DNA of 14,646 nucleotides, taken from positions 1-14,646 of the forward strand of contig JAVWCU010000025.1 in NCBI GenBank assembly GCA_036648855.1, written 5' to 3'. This stretch comes from Faecenecus sp036648855 (GTDB taxonomy: Bacteria > Bacillota_I > Bacilli_A > RF39 > UBA660). Positions 6,850 to 12,121 of this stretch are shown here, in pieces. The notes under the pieces were generated by a model. It was not told the origin of the DNA, ran no database searches, and was given only the letters and a program-made list of their open reading frames with translations. The position numbers and the translations under genes were made by a program. How positions within the stretch are numbered: the first letter of the stretch is position 1; every line of letters starts with the position of its first letter.

Positions 6850-7274
6850 TAATAGATGCTGATGCAACTCCTAATTTAAAAGAATTATGTTTATTAGCTT
6901 CAAAGTATAAAGTAGTAGTGAAGGCTTTTTGTGATACATCACATCAGATAGAACTTGGTGATAAAGAGGTAATAGTAGTAGATAAACATGCTCAAAGTGT
7001 TGATATTGTTTTAGTTAATTATGTAGAAAAAGGGGATATAGTCATTACTCAAGACTATGGATTAGCTTTACTCTGTTTAGGATTAGGAACGATAGTAATT
7101 AATCCTAATGGGACAGAATATAAGGATACAGAAATGAATGCTCTGCTAGCTTTTAAACATAATAATGAGTGTTTAAGAAAACAGGGTGTTCATATAAAGG
7201 GTCCTAAAAAGCGAACTAAAGATGATACACATAAGTTTTTAAGCTTAGTAGAAGAAGTTTTACAGAGAATGTAG
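6840..7274 (+). CDS. YaiI/YqxD family protein (DUF188, UPF0178)
   Basis: 144 aa, full length for the family. The diagnostic motifs are all visible: the N-terminal LIIDADATP, VVDKHAQSVDI, the core TQDYGLALL near residues 65-73, and the basic KGPKKRTKDD near the end. The usual DADACP is DADATP here, with Cys replaced by Thr. The family has a PIN-like nuclease fold with conserved acidic residues, but its cellular role is unproven. It starts inside the hydrolase gene by 10 bp and has only a weak ribosome binding site, so it probably relies on coupled translation. In B. subtilis the homologue lies near dnaG-sigA; that context is absent here. Confidence 0.92.
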   Translation: MRLIIDADATPNLKELCLLASKYKVVVKAFCDTSHQIELGDKEVIVVDKHAQSVDIVLVNYVEKGDIVITQDYGLALLCLGLGTIVINPNGTEYKDTEMNALLAFKHNNECLRKQGVHIKGPKKRTKDDTHKFLSLVEEVLQRM

Positions 7275-7288
7275 GTTTCTTCTTTTTT
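7250..7288 (+). terminator. Rho-independent terminator overlapping the DUF188 stop codon
   Basis: AGAAGAA (7250-7256) pairs with TTCTTCT (7277-7283). An inner stem TACA/TGTA (7261-7264, 7270-7273) closes the loop GAGAA. Six T follow (7283-7288). The TAG stop (7272-7274) lies in the inner 3' arm. Confidence 0.75.
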
Positions 7289-7303
7289 ATTTGACTCATA
7301 CTA

Positions 7304-7309
7304 TATAAT
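7304..7309 (+). promoter_or_regulatory. -10 element of the C39-like gene
   Basis: A perfect TATAAT lies between the upstream terminator and the gene. TTGACT at 7291-7296 is only 7 nt away, too close to be its -35. The predicted start near 7316 would leave only about 4 nt before the ATG at 7320, a possibly leaderless transcript. Confidence 0.5.
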
Positions 7310-7319
7310 GGTGAAGAAA

Positions 7320-7889
7320 ATGAAAGTACCACTTAAATATCAGACAGGGGAATTTGATTGTGCAACTGTAACTTATTTAAATGCGATAAGTGTTTTATTT
7401 GACAGAGAAGAAATACCGGGGGAAATTATTAAAGGGATTTTTAATTATACAATGGATTTATATGACAAAAAGGATCAAGGTGGGGGAGGAACAAGTCGAG
7501 TAGCACATTTACAGTTAACTAATTTTTTAAATGATTATAGTAAAAATCATAAATTTGGGGTAAATATAGAGATGTATTATGGCTCTAAAGTAAATGGAGC
7601 TTTACTTGATTTGGTTTTAAGAAGGGGAATAGTGGTTGCAAGGGTTTTCCTTGGTGTAGAACATTATGTACTAATTACTCAAATAGATAGAGAATTTGTT
7701 TATTTATTTGATCCCTATTATGTTGATGATATTAATTATGATAGTGATGCTTCAGTTTGGATGGTTAATGATAAAAATAAGAATTATAACAGAAAAGTTA
7801 AAAGAGAGAGATTATTAGCCTCTACTTTAGAAGATTTGTCTTTAGGTCCAATTAAGGCTCGAGAGTGTGCTGTTTTATTTAGAAAATAA
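7320..7889 (+). CDS. Papain-like C39-family peptidase domain protein
   Basis: 189 aa from ATG 7320. The catalytic triad of a C39-like cysteine peptidase can be placed: Cys14 in GEFDCATVTYLNAI, His115 in VEHYVLITQID, and Asp131 in VYLFDPYY. The first residues (VPLKYQTGEFDC) match the usual start of this domain, so ATG 7320 is favoured over ATG 7308, which overlaps the -10 element. A weak GGTGA lies at 7310-7314. There is no signal peptide and no transporter domain, so it is not a bacteriocin exporter; it looks like a stand-alone cytoplasmic protein, substrate unknown. The Gly-rich QGGGGTS (about residues 55-61) may be a loop. sigG follows after 52 nt without a terminator. Confidence 0.82.
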   Translation: MKVPLKYQTGEFDCATVTYLNAISVLFDREEIPGEIIKGIFNYTMDLYDKKDQGGGGTSRVAHLQLTNFLNDYSKNHKFGVNIEMYYGSKVNGALLDLVLRRGIVVARVFLGVEHYVLITQIDREFVYLFDPYYVDDINYDSDASVWMVNDKNKNYNRKVKRERLLASTLEDLSLGPIKARECAVLFRK

Positions 7890-7904
7890 GTGTATAAGGT
7901 TTGC

Positions 7905-7932
7905 TTCTTCATACCAATATAGGTGTGAAGGG
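7905..7932 (+). promoter_or_regulatory. Hairpin covering the sigG ribosome binding site
   Basis: CTTCATACC (7907-7915) pairs with GGTGTGAAG (7922-7930), nine pairs with one G-U, around the loop AATATA; two more U-G pairs extend it to 7905/7932. The 3' arm contains most of the Shine-Dalgarno AAGGGAG (7928-7934) of sigG. In an mRNA that reaches this far upstream it should limit translation. Confidence 0.6.
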
Positions 7933-7941
7933 AGTAATAAT

Positions 7942-8718
7942 ATGGCACGTCATAAGGTCGAGATAAGTGGCGTGAATACAGCGAATATCAAGGTTTTAAA
8001 AAATGATGAGATGACAAAACTATTTATTAGTATGCAAAATGGTAATCAGTTTGCAAGAGATGATTTAATAGAAGGGAATTTAAAGTTAGTACTTAGTATA
8101 TTAAAGAGGTTTTCTTACAGAAATGATAATATGGATGATTTGTTTCAAGTTGGCTGTATTGGATTAATGAAGGCTATTGATAATTTTGATTTGTCTCATG
8201 AGGTTAGATTCTCAACATATGCAGTTCCAATGATTTTGGGTGAAGTAAGAAGGTATTTAAGGGATAATAATAGTCTTAGGGTAAGTAGATCACTTAAAGA
8301 TTTAGCTTATAAGGTGTTAAAGCTTAAAGAAAGTACTATTTTAGAAAAGGGTGTAGAACCTTCTTTGGAAGAAATTGCCTTTATTTTAGAGGTAGAAGTA
8401 TTTGATGTAATTACTGCTTTAGAGTCGATGAGAGATCCTGTTAGTATGTTTGAACCTATTTATAGTGATGGGGGAGATACAATTTATTTGTGTGATCAGA
8501 TAGAGGATACTAGTATGAAGGAAAAGAATTTAGATATTAGAATGGCAGTTGATCATGCTTTAGAAGATTTATCTGATAGGGAACAGTATATTATTGATCA
8601 AAGATTTATTATTGGTAAAACACAGATGGAGATTGCTAATGAGTTAGGTCTCAGTCAAGCTCAAATATCTAGATTAGAACATAATGCAATTAAAGCTGTA
8701 AAGAAACAATTAAAATAG
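7942..8718 (+). CDS. sigG: RNA polymerase sporulation sigma factor SigG
   Basis: 258 aa, late forespore sigma factor of the sigma-70 family. The N-terminus HKVEISGVNTANIKVLKND matches the SigG-specific VEICGVDTSKLPVLKND of B. subtilis. Region 2 is DDLFQVGCIGLMKAIDNFDL...RFSTYAVPMILGEVRRYLRDN. Region 3 starts at RVSRSLKDLAYKV. Region 4 ends with the helix-turn-helix GKTQMEIANELGLSQAQISRLE. FEPIYSDGGD is also SigG/SigF-like. ATG 7942 is chosen because AAGGGAG (7928-7934) lies 7 nt before it and the length then matches the family. The usual clostridial partner sigE is not upstream; a C39-like gene is. A terminator covers its stop. The residue equivalent to B. subtilis Asn45 is Glu44 here. Confidence 0.96.
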   Translation: MARHKVEISGVNTANIKVLKNDEMTKLFISMQNGNQFARDDLIEGNLKLVLSILKRFSYRNDNMDDLFQVGCIGLMKAIDNFDLSHEVRFSTYAVPMILGEVRRYLRDNNSLRVSRSLKDLAYKVLKLKESTILEKGVEPSLEEIAFILEVEVFDVITALESMRDPVSMFEPIYSDGGDTIYLCDQIEDTSMKEKNLDIRMAVDHALEDLSDREQYIIDQRFIIGKTQMEIANELGLSQAQISRLEHNAIKAVKKQLK

Positions 8719-8730
8719 GTTTCTTTTTTT
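8700..8730 (+). terminator. Rho-independent terminator overlapping the sigG stop codon
   Basis: AAAGAAAC (8700-8707) pairs perfectly with GTTTCTTT (8719-8726), loop 11 nt, followed by T to 8730. The TAG stop (8716-8718) sits at the end of the loop. Confidence 0.85.
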
Positions 8731-8753
8731 GTATAAGGATTATTGCTCTACTA

Positions 8754-8783
8754 AACGAATTTTCTAGGGATTAGGGATTCGTT
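8754..8783. repeat. Inverted repeat AACGAAT...ATTCGTT upstream of the helicase promoter
   Basis: Perfect 7-bp arms at 8754-8760 and 8777-8783, separated by 16 bp, so half-site centres are 23 bp (about two helical turns) apart. It spans the -35 region of the promoter whose -10 is at 8788-8793. The spacer carries a tandem TAGGGAT. It could be an operator; this is inference from position. Confidence 0.45.
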
Positions 8784-8784
8784 G

Positions 8785-8793
8785 TGTTATAAT
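8785..8793 (+). promoter_or_regulatory. Extended -10 promoter of the helicase-rsmH-mtnN operon
   Basis: TGT then a perfect TATAAT (8788-8793). The -35 is poor, as expected for an extended -10 promoter. The predicted start near 8800 gives a leader of about 39 nt, longer than most others in this window. Confidence 0.68.
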
Positions 8794-8812
8794 GGGGTGT
8801 GAAAAGAAAAGG

Positions 8813-8828
8813 TAGTCAATATTGACTA
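8813..8828. repeat. Perfect 16-bp palindrome in the helicase leader
   Basis: TAGTCAATATTGACTA is fully self-complementary. As RNA it can form a 6-bp hairpin with an ATAT loop. It touches the ribosome binding site AAGAGG (8829 onward) of the helicase gene and lies downstream of the predicted transcription start. Confidence 0.7.
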
Positions 8829-8838
8829 AGAGGTATTT

Positions 8839-10158
8839 ATGAAATTTGAAGATTTTGGTTTATTAGAACCAATTATGAAAGCAATTATTGAAAGTGGTTA
8901 TACAGTTCCTACTCCAATACAAGAATCAGCTATTCCAGTTATATTGAGTGGGAAAGATATTTTAGGTTGTGCAAGGACAGGTACAGGTAAAACAGCAGCT
9001 TTTGCTTTACCTATTATAAATAGATTACTCAGTGATAAAGAGACTGATAAAGAAGTGAAAATTAGGGTTTTAATTATGACTCCAACTAGAGAACTAGCTA
9101 TTCAAATTAGAGATAATTTTAGGGAGTTTTCTAAATATACAACTTTAAAATGCAGTGTTATTTTTGGAGGGGTTAATCAACAATCTCAAATAAATGTTCT
9201 TAAAAAAGGGGTAGATATATTAGTTGCTACTCCAGGGAGATTGTTAGATTTAATTAATCAAAAATATGTTAAATTAGGTAGTGTTAAATATTTAGTTTTA
9301 GATGAAGCAGATACAATGCTCGATATGGGATTTCTTCATGATGTTAAAAAGATTATGAATTTAGTACCAACTCCTAGACAAACACTTCTTTTTTCTGCAA
9401 CATTTGAGCCTTCTATTGAGGAGCTAGCGGCAACTTTTATGAATAAACCGGAGATAATTAAAGTAACGCCTACTTCTTCTACAATTGATGCTATTGAGCA
9501 ATCTTTATATTATGTGGATAAGAACAATAAATCTAATTTGTTAATAGATATTTTAAAAAAAGAACAGATTAAATCCTCATTAATATTTACTAGAACAAAG
9601 CATGGCGCTAATAAGTTAGGGGAAACTTTAAATAAAGCTGGTATTCTTTGTGGAATTATTCATGGTAATAAGAGTCAGGGAGCTAGAGTTAAAGCTTTAA
9701 AGGATTTTAAGGAAGGTACTACTAAGGTTTTAATTGCTACTGATATTGCGGCAAGAGGAATAGATATTCAAGAATTATCACATGTATTTAATTATGAAAT
9801 GCCAGAAAAACCGGAGACTTATGTACATAGAATAGGTAGAACGGGGCGGGCTAATTCAAGTGGTAAAGCTATATCATTTGCTAATTATGATGAAAAAGTC
9901 ATGGTTAAAGATATTGAAAGTTTAATTAAAATGCATATTCCAGTTATTGAAAATAAAGATTATCCTATGGTTAATTTAGTACTTAGTCCAAAAAAACAAG
10001 ATAGTAGGGGTAAGAAGAATACTACAGCTAAACCTTTTAATAATAGGAAAAGTTCTGGATCTTATGTTCCTAGTAAATTTGCTAGTACTAGAAAGAGTAA
10101 TGCTAATTATGGTGGAAATAGTTTTCATAGGGGACATCAGTCAAATAGAGGCAAGTAA
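8839..10158 (+). CDS. DEAD-box ATP-dependent RNA helicase
   Basis: 439 aa. All core motifs are present: the Q motif FEDFGL...PTPIQESAIP (3-33), Walker A ARTGTGKT (45-52), PTRELA (82-87), TPGRLLD, DEAD (155-158), SAT (186-188), LIATDIAARGIDI, and HRIGRTGR (330-337). The tail after about residue 380 is basic and rich in Ser, Asn, Gly and Arg, ending in HRGHQSNRGK, an unstructured RNA-binding extension as in CshA/RhlE-type helicases. It lacks the DbpA 23S rRNA-binding domain. It probably remodels rRNA or mRNA, often important in the cold. It is first in an operon with rsmH and mtnN. Leader palindromes suggest control. Confidence 0.95.
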   Translation: MKFEDFGLLEPIMKAIIESGYTVPTPIQESAIPVILSGKDILGCARTGTGKTAAFALPIINRLLSDKETDKEVKIRVLIMTPTRELAIQIRDNFREFSKYTTLKCSVIFGGVNQQSQINVLKKGVDILVATPGRLLDLINQKYVKLGSVKYLVLDEADTMLDMGFLHDVKKIMNLVPTPRQTLLFSATFEPSIEELAATFMNKPEIIKVTPTSSTIDAIEQSLYYVDKNNKSNLLIDILKKEQIKSSLIFTRTKHGANKLGETLNKAGILCGIIHGNKSQGARVKALKDFKEGTTKVLIATDIAARGIDIQELSHVFNYEMPEKPETYVHRIGRTGRANSSGKAISFANYDEKVMVKDIESLIKMHIPVIENKDYPMVNLVLSPKKQDSRGKKNTTAKPFNNRKSSGSYVPSKFASTRKSNANYGGNSFHRGHQSNRGK

Positions 10159-10182
10159 ATATAAGTTATGAGGGGAGAATAT

Positions 10183-11244
10183 ATGACGGAAATAGATGAG
10201 AAAAATAGTAGTGCTCCTCATATTAGAAGAGTTCGTTATAAAGGACATAATCCCCGTAATTATGTGGATAAGTACAAGGAATTAAATCCAGATAAGTATG
10301 GAGATATTATAGAACATGTAATTAAAAGGGGAAATACTCCAGCAGGAATGCATGTACCAATTTGTGTGCAGGAAATTTTAAATATTTTAAAGATAGAGCC
10401 TGGTGAAGTAGGTTTAGATGCTACTTTAGGATACGGTGGTCATACTTTAGAAATATTAAAATGTTTGAATAATAAGGGTCATTTATATGCCCTAGATATT
10501 GATAAAATAGAGTCTTTAAAAACTAAGGAACGGTTAGAAAAATTAGGCTATAATGAAAAAATATTAACAATTAAGCAGCTTAATTTTGCTGATAGTGTTA
10601 GTTTAGTACCTGAGGCAGGCTTATTTGATTTTATTTTGGCGGACTTAGGAGTATCATCAATGCAGATTGATAATCCTAGTCGAGGCTTTTCTTATAAAAC
10701 AGATGGACCTTTAGATTTAAGGCTTAATCCATTACAGGGTGAACCAGCTTCTGTTCGTTTAAAAAGTTTTACTGAGGAAGAACTTAGAGGAATGTTAAGG
10801 GAAAATGCTGATGAAGTTTATGCTGCAGAGATAGCCAAGAGTATAGTTTTAAAATTAAAAGAGGGAATGGTTATTGATACTACTCTTAAACTTAGAGAAG
10901 TAATAGAAGAGGCACTTAGTTTTATTAAAGGTGATAATAGGAAAGAGCTAATTAGTAAATCCTGTCAAAGAACTTTTCAAGCTTTAAGAATTGATATTAA
11001 TGATGAGTATGAAGTATTATATGAATTTTTAGAGAATTTACCTCAAATGTTAAATAAGGGTGGACGAGTAGCAATACTTACTTTCCATTCGGGGGAAGAT
11101 AGATTAGTTAAGAAAGCTTTTAAAAGGTTTTATAGTGAAGGACTTTTTGAAAGTATTTCTGATTCGGTTATTAGGCCTTCTAAGGAAGAGTGTTATATAA
11201 ATAGTAGAGCTCATTCTGCAAAATTAAGATGGGCTATTAAATAG
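10183..11244 (+). CDS. rsmH: 16S rRNA (cytosine-1402-N4)-methyltransferase RsmH, long form
   Basis: 353 aa from ATG 10183, against 313 in E. coli. AGGGGAG at 10171-10177 lies 5 nt before this ATG; the in-frame ATG at 10168 lies before that site and is unlikely. Residues 1-60 are a basic extension (RRVRYKGHNPRNYVDKY). The RsmH core then begins with TPAGMHVPICVQEIL. The SAM-binding motif GLDATLGYGGHT has Asp79; ILADLGVSSMQID with Asp154 and RGFSY...GPLDLR are family hallmarks. The end RAHSAKLRWAIK is typical. It is outside the cell-division (mraZ-mraW-ftsL) cluster, so it could be a second copy. It uses SAM and releases SAH, which the next gene product degrades. Confidence 0.93.
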   Translation: MTEIDEKNSSAPHIRRVRYKGHNPRNYVDKYKELNPDKYGDIIEHVIKRGNTPAGMHVPICVQEILNILKIEPGEVGLDATLGYGGHTLEILKCLNNKGHLYALDIDKIESLKTKERLEKLGYNEKILTIKQLNFADSVSLVPEAGLFDFILADLGVSSMQIDNPSRGFSYKTDGPLDLRLNPLQGEPASVRLKSFTEEELRGMLRENADEVYAAEIAKSIVLKLKEGMVIDTTLKLREVIEEALSFIKGDNRKELISKSCQRTFQALRIDINDEYEVLYEFLENLPQMLNKGGRVAILTFHSGEDRLVKKAFKRFYSEGLFESISDSVIRPSKEECYINSRAHSAKLRWAIK

Positions 11245-11255
11245 GAGAGATATTT

Positions 11256-11930
11256 ATGAATTGTATAGGAATTATTACAGCTATGGAAGTGGAAGCTTTA
11301 CTTATAAAAAAAGAGATGGCAGAACTTGAGATGGTAGAATATGCTGGTGTTATCTATTGTAAAGGTATGATTAGGGGTAAAAATGTAGTATTACTAACTT
11401 GTGGAATAGGAAAAGTTAATGCTGCTATTTATACGCAGATACTAATTGATAAGTTTCAGGTTAATACTATTATTCATACTGGAATAGCGGGTAGTATGGA
11501 TGATAAAGTAAAACATTTATCTTTAGTGGTAGGGCTAGATCTTACTTATTATGATGTTAGAAAAGAGCAGATGATTAACTGGTTTCCTAAGCAAAGTACC
11601 TTTAAATCAGATGCCTCATTAGTGGAGTTATTAATGAAAAATGCTCCGAAAGATACTTTACAGGGTTTAATAGTAACGGGAGATGATTTTATTTCTGAGA
11701 GAAGTAAAAAAGAAAAAATAAAACAAAATTATCAGGAAGCACTTTGTATAGAAATGGAAGGTTCAGCAGTAGCTCATACGGCTTTTGTTAATAAAGTACC
11801 ATTTGTGGTTATTAGATGTATTTCAGATTTAGCGGATAATAGTGCAGATATAGATTATGAGAACTTTGAAAGACAAGCAGCAGATAAAGTAGGAACGGTA
11901 GTACTTAACACTATTTACACTATGGTGTAA
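11256..11930 (+). CDS. mtnN: 5'-methylthioadenosine/S-adenosylhomocysteine nucleosidase
   Basis: 224 aa, family length about 230. It starts GIITAMEVEA, where Glu13 matches catalytic Glu12 of the E. coli enzyme. CGIGKVNAA and HTGIAGSMD form the purine/phosphorylase-fold core, IEMEGSAVAH gives Glu168 (E. coli Glu174), and ISDLADNSA gives the general acid Asp191 (E. coli Asp197). It cleaves adenine from MTA and SAH, relieving product inhibition of methyltransferases and feeding S-ribosylhomocysteine to LuxS if present. AGGAGAGA lies before the ATG, and the gap to rsmH is 11 nt, so the two are one operon. TTTACAC/GTGTAAA at 11914-11931 forms a hairpin over its stop, but without a T-run. Confidence 0.95.
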   Translation: MNCIGIITAMEVEALLIKKEMAELEMVEYAGVIYCKGMIRGKNVVLLTCGIGKVNAAIYTQILIDKFQVNTIIHTGIAGSMDDKVKHLSLVVGLDLTYYDVRKEQMINWFPKQSTFKSDASLVELLMKNAPKDTLQGLIVTGDDFISERSKKEKIKQNYQEALCIEMEGSAVAHTAFVNKVPFVVIRCISDLADNSADIDYENFERQAADKVGTVVLNTIYTMV

Positions 11931-12034
11931 ACTTTACATATTTAGTATACAGTAATATACATTTATTTCTGGATATTATAAAATATATATAGTATACAAT
12001 AAAACAGTATAAGCTTTTATATATAGGTAATACT

Positions 12035-12063
12035 AACATTACAGATTTGTAATGTTTTCTTGT
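12035..12063 (+). terminator. Rho-independent terminator of the helicase-rsmH-mtnN operon
   Basis: AACATTAC (12035-12042) pairs perfectly with GTAATGTT (12049-12056), loop AGATTT, with a T-rich tail to 12063. It lies about 105 nt after the mtnN stop and just before the ATPase promoter. Confidence 0.8.
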
Positions 12064-12067
12064 TTCC

Positions 12068-12096
12068 TAGACAACTTACTAATTTAATATTATAAT
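12068..12096 (+). promoter_or_regulatory. Sigma-A promoter of the P-type ATPase gene
   Basis: TAGACA (12068-12073; five of six matches to TTGACA), a 17-nt spacer, and a perfect TATAAT (12091-12096). The predicted leader is about 19 nt. Confidence 0.8.
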
Positions 12097-12121
12097 GAAT
12101 TATAGAAAGTTGGGATAAGTA

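Larger units (their letters stand above)
11931..12121. other. Intergenic region, 191 bp
   Basis: Very AT-rich. It contains two copies of TAGTATACA (11943-11951 and 11990-11998), the terminator at 12035-12063 and the promoter of the ATPase gene. I see no small gene with a ribosome binding site. Confidence 0.6.

Noticed and set aside
7291..7296. TTGACT as a -35 element for the C39-like gene
   Set aside because: It is only 7 nt from the TATAAT, and nothing -10-like lies 16-18 nt downstream of it.
7867..7941. Longer SigG with 25 extra N-terminal residues
   Set aside because: The extra part has no ribosome binding site, overlaps the upstream gene and does not resemble SigG; ATG 7942 has a good site and matches the family start.
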